From: Pseudomonadota bacterium | Lineage (GTDB): Bacteria; Pseudomonadota; Gammaproteobacteria; JAKAQQ01 | DNA length: 37,103 bases | Reading direction: 5' to 3' | NCBI GenBank assembly: GCA_021828045.1 | Contig: JAKATI010000008.1 | Coordinates: 1 to 37,103 of the forward strand | Shown here: positions 7,450-15,999 of the stretch, one piece after another | Numbering within the stretch: the stretch's first letter is position 1 | How the letters are laid out: the number at the start of each line of letters is the position of its first letter | The notes under the pieces: generated by a model | Seen by the model: the letters and a program-made list of their open reading frames with translations, nothing else | What the model was told of the DNA's origin: nothing | Database searches by the model: none | Translations under genes and position numbers: made by a program

Positions 7450-8681
7450 CTCCGCTCCTCCGCACGGGCGGTGAAACGTTCGTGAATGAGATCAACCAAG
7501 CGCGGGGCAAGAAGCGATTTCGGCATTCTCCCGACTGCGGCCTGGCCTCCCGGCCAGAGCACCAGGGCCTCGTTCTCCTCGGATTCGAAGCCGAGACCGG
7601 GACCCACCGGATTGGCCACGATGACATCGAGCTCCTTTCGTTCAAGCTTGGTCCGGGCATGGGCCTCGAGATCATGGGTTTCCGCGGCAAAGCCGACCAG
7701 GAAGGGGCGAGGACGAAGCTGTGCAACCGCGAGGAGAATGTCATCGGTGAGGGCAAGCGGCAGCGGTTGGGGTGTCGCCTCCTTGGAACGCTTGCGGGCC
7801 GAGACCTCGACCGGCCGGAAGTCGGCAACAGCCGCCACCGCGCAGAAGATGGAACAGCCGGCGAGCCCGGCCATCACCTCATCCAGCATCTCCCGGCTGG
7901 TCTCGACCCGCCGCACGCGGACCCCCCAAGGATCGGGAAGGGCGGTGGGTCCGCTCACGAGCGTGACCGCGGCTCCGGCCTCCTGGAAGGCCGTGGCCAG
8001 GGCATAGCCCATCCGGCCCGAACTGCGGTTCGTGAGATAGCGGACAGGATCGATCGGCTCGCGTGTCGGCCCCGCCGTGAGGAGCACGCGCACATCTGCC
8101 GGAAACCGCCCACGGCCGATGCGCATCGACTCGATCCGGGCCAAGAGATCTTCGGGTTCGAGCAGCCGTCCCTCTCCTTCCTCGCCGCAGGCCTGAAGAC
8201 CCTCCCCCGGACCCCAGATCCGGACCCCGCGGGAGAGGAGCAGGGCCACGTTCGACCGGGTTGCGGGATGATCCCACATGACCCGGTTCATCGCGGGCGC
8301 CACTGCCAGGGGTGCCTGCGAAGCAAGACAGAGGGTCCCCAGAAGATCCTCCGCGAGCCCATGGGCCAGGCGGGCCAGGCTGTGGGCCGTGGCGGGTGCC
8401 ACAAGGATGAGATCGGCCCAGCGGGCGAGCTCGATATGTCCCATTCCCGCTTCCGCTCCGGGATCCCAGAGATCGGTCCGCACCGGCCGGCCGGAAACGG
8501 CCTGGAAGCTCAAAGGACCCACGAAGCGAATCGCCGCCTCGGTCATGACTACCTGGACCTCATAGCCCCGATCGCGGAGCCGCCTCACCAGTTCCAGGCT
8601 TTTATAGGCCGCAATGCCACCGGTCACGCCAAGCAGCAGGCGAAAGGGGCGCGTCGCGGATGCGGGAGAGGGGTCGGTCAC
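7446..8681 (-). CDS. coaBC: Bifunctional phosphopantothenoylcysteine decarboxylase/synthetase
   Basis: A 411-residue flavoprotein making 4'-phosphopantetheine precursors for coenzyme A. The N-terminal CoaC half shows [13 protein letters not shown], the catalytic His82 in [18 protein letters not shown] and the [10 protein letters not shown] flap with its active-site cysteine. The CoaB half begins near residue 200 with [19 protein letters not shown] and includes [10 protein letters not shown] and VGFAAET. I chose the GTG at 8679-8681 because GGAGAGGA sits just upstream of it and it follows the pirin stop by one base; an in-frame GTG at 8696 would overlap the pirin gene and has no better site. 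Coupled to dut by GTGA. Confidence 0.95.
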   Translation of the reverse strand: MTDPSPASATRPFRLLLGVTGGIAAYKSLELVRRLRDRGYEVQVVMTEAAIRFVGPLSFQAVSGRPVRTDLWDPGAEAGMGHIELARWADLILVAPATAHSLARLAHGLAEDLLGTLCLASQAPLAVAPAMNRVMWDHPATRSNVALLLSRGVRIWGPGEGLQACGEEGEGRLLEPEDLLARIESMRIGRGRFPADVRVLLTAGPTREPIDPVRYLTNRSSGRMGYALATAFQEAGAAVTLVSGPTALPDPWGVRVRRVETSREMLDEVMAGLAGCSIFCAVAAVADFRPVEVSARKRSKEATPQPLPLALTDDILLAVAQLRPRPFLVGFAAETHDLEAHARTKLERKELDVIVANPVGPGLGFESEENEALVLWPGGQAAVGRMPKSLLAPRLVDLIHERFTARAEERR

Positions 8682-8682
8682 C

Positions 8683-9597
8683 TTATCCTCTCCCACTCTT
8701 CAGGCGGAGCCCCCGGGGATCCGGGGCAGGGAGAGGGGACAGACGGCTCGCGGGGAGCGGGCCAAAGCGGCGTTTCCGGTTCCAGTCGTCTGCAGCCTCC
8801 GACATCTCCTCGGGACAACGGGCGACAAAATTCCACCAGAGCAGAGTCTCTTCCCCGAACGGGGCTCCGCCGATCAGGAGGATGCGACTCGAGCGCCGAC
8901 ATTCGAGATCCAGGCTGGAACGGCCCCGGCCGAGATAGAGGAGCGTCTCGGGCTCAAGCGTCCCTCCCGCCCCCTCCGCCTCCCCCTCGAGCAGGAGGAG
9001 TGCATGCTCGAAGTCCGGATCCAGGGCCAGGCGGGTACAGGCACCGGCCTCCCCTGCAAGATCCATCGCCACGAGCGGAGAGTAATGCCGGGTCGGCGCG
9101 ACGGCTCCGCCGCCCTGCCCCGCGAGAAGGGTCCAGCGGAAACCATCCCGGTCCCCGAGCGGAAGATCCTCATGGTGGGAAAAGTCCGGTTCCCGGTTTC
9201 GGTCACCTTCCGGCAGGGCGATCCACATCTGAACCGCATGCAGACGTCCCGCCTCCCCGGGGGGGGATTCCTCGGCGTGGGCGACCCCGGCTCCTGCCGT
9301 CAAGAGATTGATCTGGCCCGGCCGGATCCGGATCTCCTGGCCCAGGCTGTCCGTATGGATCAAGGATCCCTCGATCATCCAGGTGAAGGCTTGAAGCCCG
9401 ATGTGCGGGTGGGGTCCGACCCGCATTCCCTCCCCGGCCCGGAACGTCGCAGGACCGAGATGGTCGCAAAAACACCAGGGACCGACCAGCTGGCGCTGCC
9501 GGCTGGGCAATGTACGGTGGACGGAAAATGCACCCACTTCCATGACGCTCGGAGCGATCCGTTCAGGCACGGGAACCGGGGATGCGGTTCGCCTCAT
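8683..9597 (-). CDS. Pirin-family cupin protein
   Basis: A 304-residue bicupin. The N-terminal pirin domain shows PSRQRQLVGPWCFCDHLGP, the metal-binding VGPHPHIGLQAFTWMIEG (His-x-His) and GAGVAHAEES; the C-terminal pirin domain follows around residue 190 (HYSPLVAMDL) with a final ETLLWWNFVA block. Pirins are iron-binding; some act as quercetinases and others as transcription cofactors, and the function here is unknown. The ATG at 9595-9597 overlaps the OsmC stop as ATGA, so the two are translationally coupled; the pirin TAA is one base from the coaBC GTG. An upstream extension of the frame to 9864 is antisense-like sequence and was discarded. Confidence 0.9.
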   Translation of the reverse strand: MRRTASPVPVPERIAPSVMEVGAFSVHRTLPSRQRQLVGPWCFCDHLGPATFRAGEGMRVGPHPHIGLQAFTWMIEGSLIHTDSLGQEIRIRPGQINLLTAGAGVAHAEESPPGEAGRLHAVQMWIALPEGDRNREPDFSHHEDLPLGDRDGFRWTLLAGQGGGAVAPTRHYSPLVAMDLAGEAGACTRLALDPDFEHALLLLEGEAEGAGGTLEPETLLYLGRGRSSLDLECRRSSRILLIGGAPFGEETLLWWNFVARCPEEMSEAADDWNRKRRFGPLPASRLSPLPAPDPRGLRLKSGRG

Positions 9598-10070
9598 GCG
9601 TTTCCGCCAACCGGCCCGGATTCCGCCCCACCAGACTTCCGGGTCTCCTCCGTCCGCTCTTCTTCGAGGCGGGCCTCGATCCGGATCGGGGCATTCAGGA
9701 TCCGATGGACCGGACAGGCTCCGGCAATGGCCATCAGGCGTTCGCGCTGTTCCGGGCTGAGTGGGCCGACGAGAACAATTCCACAGCGGATTGACGTTCC
9801 GCCCTCCGGAACCGGGACATAGGTCAAAAGCTCGACCCGGACGTCGACCCGCTCGAGAGGCCATCCTTTGCGTTCCGCGTACATCTTCATCGTGATCGCC
9901 GTGCAGGCCCCCAGGCTCGCGACCAGAAGACGGGTAGGAGTGGGGCCGAGGTTCGCGCCCTGTTTGTCAGGCGGCTCGTCAGACAGCCAGTGATGGCCGA
10001 GATCGTCAGTGAGACGCACCGTATACGGAACACTGCCAAGATTTGCGGTGATGCTGGCGATCGCTGTCAT
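9594..10070 (-). CDS. OsmC/Ohr-family protein
   Basis: A 158-residue protein of the OsmC fold. Seen: NLGPTPTRLLVASLGACTAITMKMYAERKG, which holds the first redox cysteine and the following helix, and GACPVHRIL, which holds the second cysteine with the typical CPV-x-R/K text. OsmC and Ohr proteins reduce organic hydroperoxides using this cysteine pair. The ATG at 10068-10070 is preceded by a strong GGGAGG. It is the first gene of the four-gene operon ending with dut; a TATGAT hexamer on the minus strand at 10123-10128 could be its -10, with no convincing -35. Confidence 0.9.
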   Translation of the reverse strand: MTAIASITANLGSVPYTVRLTDDLGHHWLSDEPPDKQGANLGPTPTRLLVASLGACTAITMKMYAERKGWPLERVDVRVELLTYVPVPEGGTSIRCGIVLVGPLSPEQRERLMAIAGACPVHRILNAPIRIEARLEEERTEETRKSGGAESGPVGGNA

Positions 10071-10193
10071 GGATCCTCCCGACCGGAGGTGGGCCAAACC
10101 AGGAAATCACGACCGGCGGCTCATCATAGCAGAGCCACCGTGCCCTTCTCGCCGGGGGATGGCGTCCGAGAAAGCGGGGGGTCCCTCCTGTCC

Positions 10194-10223
10194 TTGATCC
10201 CGCGATTCCAGTCGCGCTATAAT
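10194..10223 (+). promoter_or_regulatory. Promoter of rpmB-rpmG
   Basis: TTGATC (10194-10199), an 18-base spacer, and a perfect TATAAT (10218-10223), about 28 bases before the rpmB ATG. The leader contains GAGAGGA as the ribosome-binding site. Confidence 0.6.
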
Positions 10224-10251
10224 TCGAGCCTCACCGAGAGGATCGGCCAGC

Positions 10252-10485
10252 ATGTCCCGAATCTGCGAAATGACCGGCAAGGGGCCGCTCGTCGGCAACC
10301 GGGTCTCCCACGCCAACAACCGCAAACGCCGTCGTTTCCTGCCCAATCTCCACAGCCATCGTTTCTGGGTGGAAAGCGAGAAACGCTACGTGACCCTGCG
10401 GCTGTCGAACCATGGGCTCCGGATCGTCAATCGCATCGGGATCGAGGCCGCGTTGGCTCGGATCCGCGCCCGCGAATCAGACTAG
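10252..10485 (+). CDS. rpmB: 50S ribosomal protein L28
   Basis: A 77-residue basic ribosomal protein, one residue shorter than E. coli L28. The start [20 protein letters not shown] and the following [13 protein letters not shown] block are diagnostic; there is no zinc-binding CxxC pair, so it is the zinc-independent form. It is followed after 15 bases by rpmG in the standard bacterial order, with GGAGAG before the rpmG start. Confidence 0.98.
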   Translation: MSRICEMTGKGPLVGNRVSHANNRKRRRFLPNLHSHRFWVESEKRYVTLRLSNHGLRIVNRIGIEAALARIRARESD

Positions 10486-10500
10486 GGCCGGAGAGATCCC

Positions 10501-10656
10501 ATGCGCGAAAAAATCAAGCTGGTCTCGAGCGCCGAAACCGGACATTTCTACGTCACGACCAAGAACAAGCGTCTTCACGCGGACAAGTTCCAGGTCCGCA
10601 AGTTCGACCCGGTCGCCAAGAAGCACGTCCTCTACACGGAAGCCAAGCTCAAGTAA
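10501..10656 (+). CDS. rpmG: 50S ribosomal protein L33
   Basis: A 51-residue protein: [20 protein letters not shown], then KNKR, and ending [11 protein letters not shown]. This is the zinc-free L33 type with no cysteines. In many gammaproteobacteria mutM follows directly; here a desaturase and an ABC operon are in between and mutM appears about 5.3 kb further on. A short hairpin (CCCGC/GCGGG near 10687-10700) precedes the convergent desaturase and could weakly terminate transcription. Confidence 0.97.
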   Translation: MREKIKLVSSAETGHFYVTTKNKRLHADKFQVRKFDPVAKKHVLYTEAKLK

Positions 10657-10720
10657 GCGTCCGGTGAAGCTCCCCTCTGCCTGATCTCCCGCCTGCGGGG
10701 AAACCCCCATCTCTTTGCGA

Positions 10721-11908
10721 TCAGCCTCCTGCGGGCTGCGTCAGGCTTTGTCCTGCCGGCTGCTCGAGGAGCAGGTGGACCCGTTCGGAAAAGTGCTCGA
10801 GCTGGCGCACTCCGCTCGTCCGCGCCTCCCCCAGCCATTCGCGGAGCTCGTCCAGGCGTTGCGCCGCATGGGCTCCGCTTTCCCAGACCTGTCCGAGTCG
10901 CACGCGGAAATCGTAGACCGTCCGCAGCACCGGCTGGCTCTCCAGGATGGATTCGAGCGTGGCCCGGTCCTCGGCCGACTCGCCGAGCAGCTTGGGCGAC
11001 AGCCAGAAAAGCTTGCGGCAGCGCCGGCTCGGCCGGAAACCATCACGACGGACTTTCTGCCACGTCGGTCGCAGCACTTCCTTGAGGTAGCGGCTCATGA
11101 GGTGGGCCCGATAGCCCATCAGGTCCTGAAGACTCACCGATTGCCCGTCGGTTGCGGCCACACGTTCGATCTGGGCGAGCCCCAGGGCCGAGAGGATCCG
11201 GAGGTAGAACCAGCCAAGGTCAAACTCCCCGTGACGCTGGCTGAAGCGGGCGGAACCCGGAAAGGCATGATGGTTGTTGTGGAGTTCCTCACCGCCGCAG
11301 ACGAGACCCCAAGGCACGATGTTCTGCGAGAGATCGGGCGTATCGAAGTTGCGGTATCCCACTGCATGACCCAGGCCGTTGACGACGCCGGCCGCGAGTA
11401 CCGGGATCCCCATCATCTGGACCGCCCAGAGCGTGAGTCCGAGCGGCCCGAACAGAAGCACCTCGAGCCCCATGAGGACCAGAATGCCGGCAATATTGAC
11501 GGGTCCGGCATACACCCACCGTTCGAGCCAGTCGTCAGGGGTCCCGTGTCCATAGGTCCGGAGCGTATCCGGATCTTCCGCCGCCCGTCGGTAGAGCCCG
11601 ACCCCCTCGAAGAGCACGGCCCGAAGTCCAAACAGGCGGGGACTATGCGGATCGCCCTCGTGATCCACCGTCGTATGGTGACGCCGGTGCACCGCAACCC
11701 ATTCCCGGGTCACGGTCGCCGTGGTGAGCCACAGCCAGAAGCGGCAGAAATGGCGGACCGCCGGGTGGAGCTTCACGGCCCGGTGCGTCTGGTCCCGATG
11801 CAGGTACAAGGAGACCGTGACCACCGTGAGGTGGAGGGTCAAGAGCCAGACTGCAATCAGCGACCAGAAGGGCCAGTCGAGGAGACCATGGGCCAAAAAT
11901 TCGTTCAA
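10721..11908 (-). CDS. Membrane fatty-acid (acyl-lipid/acyl-CoA) desaturase
   Basis: A 395-residue integral-membrane di-iron desaturase that puts a double bond (usually delta-9) into a fatty acyl chain. The three histidine boxes are present: HRDQTH, HRRHH and HNNHH, plus the GHGTPDDWLER loop and VNGLGHAVGYRNF. About 130 C-terminal residues form a charged helical extension also found in pseudomonad homologues. Start: I chose the TTG at 11906-11908 because it is preceded by GAGG nine bases upstream and gives the N-terminus expected from homologues; the ATG at 11950 is partly buried in a TATAAT hexamer (11949-11954), and a TTG at 11959 is less likely. Divergent from the ABC operon. Confidence 0.9.
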   Translation of the reverse strand: MNEFLAHGLLDWPFWSLIAVWLLTLHLTVVTVSLYLHRDQTHRAVKLHPAVRHFCRFWLWLTTATVTREWVAVHRRHHTTVDHEGDPHSPRLFGLRAVLFEGVGLYRRAAEDPDTLRTYGHGTPDDWLERWVYAGPVNIAGILVLMGLEVLLFGPLGLTLWAVQMMGIPVLAAGVVNGLGHAVGYRNFDTPDLSQNIVPWGLVCGGEELHNNHHAFPGSARFSQRHGEFDLGWFYLRILSALGLAQIERVAATDGQSVSLQDLMGYRAHLMSRYLKEVLRPTWQKVRRDGFRPSRRCRKLFWLSPKLLGESAEDRATLESILESQPVLRTVYDFRVRLGQVWESGAHAAQRLDELREWLGEARTSGVRQLEHFSERVHLLLEQPAGQSLTQPAGG

Positions 11909-11948
11909 CGGCTGAAGCCTCGCTGGGAATGCGCTAGAATCCACTCGC

Positions 11949-11954
11949 ATTATA
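11949..11954 (-). promoter_or_regulatory. Possible -10 hexamer of the desaturase gene
   Basis: A perfect TATAAT on the minus strand that overlaps the alternative ATG at 11950 (TATAATG). No convincing -35 is seen at 16-18 bases. If it is a real promoter, translation must start downstream, e.g. at the TTG at 11908. Confidence 0.35.
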
Positions 11955-12045
11955 CGCAATCGGGAAGCGATCCGGGATGCGGAACCAATCCCTCCGGATC
12001 CCGGTCCCTATGCCGACTCGTGAAGTCCCCGGGAGCCGCTGGTCC

Positions 12046-13002
12046 ATGGCCGAAAACCTGATCGATGCCCACAATCTCAGCCGCTCCTTCGGCGGACGGC
12101 CGGCCGTCCGGAATCTCGACCTGACACTCGAACGCGGAGAAATCCTGGGTTTTCTCGGCCTGAACGGGGCCGGGAAAAGCACCACACTGAGAATGCTGGC
12201 GGGCACTTTGGCCCCAACCGCAGGCCGGATCACGATCGCGGGCATCGATCTCCTGAATGCTCCCAAGAGCGCCAAGCGCAAGCTCGGCTACCTGCCTGAA
12301 CAGCCCCCCCTCCACCCGGAACTCACCGTCTCCGAGTACCTCCGTTTCTGTGCGGAAATCCATGGCGTTCCCCGCGCACGGGTCCGTTCCGTGGTCCAGG
12401 GCGCCCAGGAGAAAACCGGTCTCGAGGAGGTCGAACGACGTCTCATCCGGAACCTCTCCAAGGGCTACCAGCAGCGGGTCGGAATCGCCCAGGCCATCCT
12501 CCATGATCCCGAGGTGCTCCTCCTCGACGAACCGACGGTCGGACTCGACCCGGCCCAGATCCAGGATATCCGCATGCTGATCCGTTCGCTCGGCGAAGCC
12601 CACAGCGTCGTCTTCTCGAGCCATCTCCTCTCCGAGGTCCAGAGCCTGGCCACACGGGTCGTCATCATCCACGAGGGTCGTCTCGCCTGGTCGCGACCCC
12701 TCACCGCAACCCCCCCGGATCGCCTGGCCGCATCCTACCGGGTCGGCCTCCGCAAAGCGTCCGCGCCGGAGCAGATGGTCGAACGGACGGGCGCACGGGA
12801 AGTCGCCCCGCTCGGGGAAGGCTGGTTCCGGATCCGGCCTCCCGAGAATGCGGCGGCGGATTTCCCGGAACTCTTTCTCGACCGGGCGGTCCGGGAGGGC
12901 TGGGCGCCCTTCGGGTTCGTCGCCGAGGAAACCAGTCTCGAGACGATTTTCCTCGAGCTCACACGCGGGGAGCCCCCGACTCCCACGGAGGCCGTCGCAT
13001 GA
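12046..13002 (+). CDS. ABC transporter ATPase, GldA-type
   Basis: A 318-residue ATPase. Walker A is GLNGAGKST, the signature LSKGYQQR, Walker B VLLLDEPTVGLDP and the switch His SSH. Residues after about 220 form the C-terminal extension typical of GldA/NosF-like ATPases. With the following permease, GldG-like and DUF4340-like genes it makes the 'gliding-type' ABC module known from many non-gliding bacteria, where its substrate is unknown. The ATG at 12046 gives a family-like start; in-frame ATG at 12010 would add a 12-residue tail. Its TGA overlaps the permease ATG as ATGA. Confidence 0.92.
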   Translation: MAENLIDAHNLSRSFGGRPAVRNLDLTLERGEILGFLGLNGAGKSTTLRMLAGTLAPTAGRITIAGIDLLNAPKSAKRKLGYLPEQPPLHPELTVSEYLRFCAEIHGVPRARVRSVVQGAQEKTGLEEVERRLIRNLSKGYQQRVGIAQAILHDPEVLLLDEPTVGLDPAQIQDIRMLIRSLGEAHSVVFSSHLLSEVQSLATRVVIIHEGRLAWSRPLTATPPDRLAASYRVGLRKASAPEQMVERTGAREVAPLGEGWFRIRPPENAAADFPELFLDRAVREGWAPFGFVAEETSLETIFLELTRGEPPTPTEAVA

Positions 13003-13751
13003 TCCGTGCGCTTGCCAAACGCGAACTCCGTTCCCTATTCGCTTCGCCCCTGGCGTGGGTGATCCTCGCAGTCGTGACGCTGATCCTTGGCTGGATCTTC
13101 CTGCTCCAGGTGGATCTCTTCCTGAGGATCATGCCCCGGCTCGCCCTCTACCGGCACGGGGCCGGGGTGACGGCGCTCGTCGTCATGCCGCTCTTCCACA
13201 GCGCCATCGTGATTCTCCTGCTCGTGATCCCCCTCCTCACGATGCGCCTCGTAAGCGAGGAGCGGCGCCAGAAGACCCTGGAACTGCTCTATGCGGCACC
13301 GCTCAGCACCCTTGACCTCGTCTGCGGGAAATACCTGGGCATCCTGGGCTTTTTGGGCACCCTCCTCTTCTTGATTTTCCTCATGCCGCTGTCGCTCGAG
13401 CTCGGCACCCATCTCGACTGGGGACTTGTGGCCTCGGGGCTCCTCGGGCTCTTCCTCGTCATGGCCGCCTTCGCCGCTGCTGGACTGTACCTCTCGAGCC
13501 TGACCGAGCAACCGATCGTGGCCGCCATCTCGACCTTCGGCCTGCTCCTGTTCCTCTGGATCATCGCCTGGGCCGCGAAGGGTCACGGCCCAGGCAGCCA
13601 CATCCTGCGCTATGCCTCGCTCCTCAACCATTTCTCGGCCTTCGGCCGCGGCGAGGTCCGGGTGAGCGACGTTGCCTATTACCTCATCTTCTCGCTTGTT
13701 TTTCTGGTCCTGACCGGTCGCCGGTTCGACGCCGACCATCTGGAGCACTGA
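12999..13751 (+). CDS. ABC-2 type permease, GldF-like
   Basis: A 250-residue inner-membrane protein with six predicted spans. The start MIRALAKRELRSLFASPLAWV and the cytoplasmic loop LVSEERRQKTLELLYAAPLS are typical of GldF-like ABC-2 permeases. It is coupled to the ATPase gene by ATGA and is one base from the GldG-like gene, so the three are made as one complex. Confidence 0.92.
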   Translation: MIRALAKRELRSLFASPLAWVILAVVTLILGWIFLLQVDLFLRIMPRLALYRHGAGVTALVVMPLFHSAIVILLLVIPLLTMRLVSEERRQKTLELLYAAPLSTLDLVCGKYLGILGFLGTLLFLIFLMPLSLELGTHLDWGLVASGLLGLFLVMAAFAAAGLYLSSLTEQPIVAAISTFGLLLFLWIIAWAAKGHGPGSHILRYASLLNHFSAFGRGEVRVSDVAYYLIFSLVFLVLTGRRFDADHLEH

Positions 13752-13752
13752 G

Positions 13753-15117
13753 ATGCCTCCCTTCGAGATCAACCGCCGTTCCCGCCGCTGGCTCCGGGTC
13801 CAGGGAGTCGCCTTCGTGATCCTCCTGCTCGCAGCCGCAGGTCTGGCCTTCTGGTTGACCAATCGGATCTCGCTCTCCTGGGACTGGACCACGATGGGGC
13901 GCAACAGCCTGACCCGGTCGAGCCGCCGGATCACACGCGTGCTCGACCATCCCGTTCAGGTGGATGCCTTCGTGCGGACCGAAGACCCGTTGCGCTCCGC
14001 GATCCGCCACCTGGTCGACCGCTACCGCCGGGTCAATCCCCGGATCCAGCTCCACTTCATCAATCCGGACATCCACCTGAACCAGGTCCGACGCTATGGC
14101 ATCACGGCGGACGGCGAGCTCGTCATCCGCTACCAGGGCCGAAGGCAAACCCTGACCACACTCGGCCAGCGCTCCTTCACGGATGCCTTGTTCCGGCTCA
14201 CGCGCAGCCAAGACCAGGATATCGTGTTCGTGACCGGCAACGGCGAGCCGTCCCTGACCGGGAGCGGACCCCAGGATCTCCGTGCATTGAACCAGGCGCT
14301 TGTGCGCGAGGGTTTCAAGACCCGGACCCTCAACCTCGCGACCGCGCCGCTCCCGAAAAAAACTGCACTCCTCATCCTGGATGATCCCTCCGTGCGGCTT
14401 TTGGCTTTCGAGGTCGAGACCCTGGTCCGTGCGGTCAAGGACGGCCGAGCCCTTCTCTGGCTCAACCCGCCCGGGCGCCTCCACGGACTCGCCCCGCTGG
14501 CCCAGGCATTGGGTGTCCGCTTCCTCCCGGGGACGATCGTGGATGCCGAATCCCGACTTTTCGGGATTTCGAATCCCACCTGGCTCGTCCTCACGCAATA
14601 TCCGATCAATCCGGTGACCCAGAGTCTGCGCGTAGAGACCCTGTTCCCAGATGCCGGTGCACTGGCCCGCCGTCCTGATGCCCCCTGGTCCCAGGAAACC
14701 CTTCTCGAAAGCCGTCCATTGCCCGTGAGCTGGCTCGCAGAGGGTCCGCTCACCGGAACCCTCCTGTACAACCCGAAACAGAACGACCGCCCCGGGCCCC
14801 TCCCCCTCGGCTTTCTCCTGAACCCGGCCCCGTCCGGAAAGACCCGGACCCAGCGGGCAGCCGTCCTGGCCACAAATGAGTTTCTGGCCAATGCGTTCCT
14901 CAACGAGGGCGGAAACCTGACCTTCAGTCTCAACCTCTTCAACTGGCTTACCAGCCAGAATGCCGCGCTCAAGCTCCACGAACCGGAATCCCCCGACCGC
15001 ACCCTTGTCTTGACCTCTTTCGAAGAGGGCCTGCTCGGGGCGGGGTTCCTGATCGGTCTTCCCCTCCTCCTCTTTGCCGCGGGAATCGCCTACTGGGTCC
15101 GGCGGCGGCGGCGTTGA
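13753..15117 (+). CDS. GldG-family ABC auxiliary protein
   Basis: A 454-residue protein anchored by an N-terminal span (about residues 16-36) and a C-terminal span (about 425-448), leaving a large periplasmic part. It contains the SLSWDWTTMGRNSLTRSSR text expected after the first span (the 'D-T-x-x-x-x-x-S-L' region of the family), VFVTGNGEPSL and a DUF4350/GldG-like alpha-beta core around residues 90-300. GldG-like proteins act with GldA and GldF as an exporter of unknown substrate. Third gene of the operon. Confidence 0.88.
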   Translation: MPPFEINRRSRRWLRVQGVAFVILLLAAAGLAFWLTNRISLSWDWTTMGRNSLTRSSRRITRVLDHPVQVDAFVRTEDPLRSAIRHLVDRYRRVNPRIQLHFINPDIHLNQVRRYGITADGELVIRYQGRRQTLTTLGQRSFTDALFRLTRSQDQDIVFVTGNGEPSLTGSGPQDLRALNQALVREGFKTRTLNLATAPLPKKTALLILDDPSVRLLAFEVETLVRAVKDGRALLWLNPPGRLHGLAPLAQALGVRFLPGTIVDAESRLFGISNPTWLVLTQYPINPVTQSLRVETLFPDAGALARRPDAPWSQETLLESRPLPVSWLAEGPLTGTLLYNPKQNDRPGPLPLGFLLNPAPSGKTRTQRAAVLATNEFLANAFLNEGGNLTFSLNLFNWLTSQNAALKLHEPESPDRTLVLTSFEEGLLGAGFLIGLPLLLFAAGIAYWVRRRRR

Positions 15118-15120
15118 CCC

Positions 15121-15999
15121 ATGCGAAAACGATTCTGGGTCAACCTGGCACTGGCCCTGATCGTCCTGGGACTCGCCCTGGCCGTGACCTTCGGGGTCTG
15201 GCGCCACCGGAAGCCCACTCTCCCCACGCTCCTTGCGGTTCATCCGGGAGCCGTCCTGCGGTTTGCCTACCGTGAGCCCCACCATCCGGCCGTGGTCTTC
15301 CGCAAGATCGGAAAGCAATGGTGGCTCGTCCATCCCTTCCGGGCGCGGGCACAAAACCTGGAACTTGTCTCCCTGATCGACGAACTGGACGAGCCCGTGC
15401 GACATCGCTATCGGCTGGCAAGGATCCTGCCCGCCCGGGTGGGGCTCGCCCCGCCCAAACTCACGCTCTGGGTCAATCACCAGAGGCTCGCCTTCGGCCG
15501 GACCGATCCCGTGGGTCACGAGCGGTACATCAAGGTCGGAGCCTGGATCGACCTCGTCCGGGACGTGCTCTATTACCGGCTGGCCGGCAACTTCTACACG
15601 CTCCTCTCGACACGTCTTCTGCCCAAGGGCTCGCACATCACGGCACTCCACCTGCCGCGGATCATCCTCCGGCGGAATGCCCGGGGCGGCTGGATGCTCA
15701 CCCCGCCCGAGCCACACGTCAGTTCCGGCATGATCGCCCGCCTCGTCCGGCATTGGACCTATGCGAGCGCGTTGAGCGTGGGTCCGCCGGGCCGGAGCAA
15801 ATCGCTGGGCACAGTGCGCCTCCGGCTGGCTGGACTATCCAAGCCCTTGACCTATTTCCTCGCACACGACTCGTTCGGGGTGGCCCTGGTTGGCCACAAC
15901 CCGCCACTCCGCTGGGTTTTTCCACTTCCCGTCGCAAGGAAAATGCTCCATCTTTCGGCCAACCGGAAGCCGCCCCGTGCCCGAGCTGCCCGAAGTTGA
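15121..15999 (+). CDS. DUF4340-like membrane-anchored protein
   Basis: A 292-residue protein with one N-terminal membrane anchor (residues 7-28) and a periplasmic beta-rich part. In the GldA-F-G modules of many bacteria the fourth gene encodes a DUF4340 protein, and the text here (FRKIGKQWWLVHPFRARAQN, then a second repeat around DVLYYRLAGNFYTLL) fits that type. The repeated layout suggests two DUF4340-like units. The last 23 bases overlap mutM, so mutM translation is probably linked to this operon. Confidence 0.75.
   Translation: MRKRFWVNLALALIVLGLALAVTFGVWRHRKPTLPTLLAVHPGAVLRFAYREPHHPAVVFRKIGKQWWLVHPFRARAQNLELVSLIDELDEPVRHRYRLARILPARVGLAPPKLTLWVNHQRLAFGRTDPVGHERYIKVGAWIDLVRDVLYYRLAGNFYTLLSTRLLPKGSHITALHLPRIILRRNARGGWMLTPPEPHVSSGMIARLVRHWTYASALSVGPPGRSKSLGTVRLRLAGLSKPLTYFLAHDSFGVALVGHNPPLRWVFPLPVARKMLHLSANRKPPRARAARS

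Noticed and set aside
7380-9311. Long plus-strand frame (643 residues)
   Set aside because: Antisense of coaBC and the pirin gene, both with clear catalytic motifs.
13684-15753. Long minus-strand frame (689 residues)
   Set aside because: Antisense shadow of the GldG-like and DUF4340-like genes; composition is what GC-rich reverse frames give and no domain is visible.
15890-15976. Longer N-terminus for mutM
   Set aside because: The enzyme needs Pro right after the initiator residue, which fixes the GTG at 15977.
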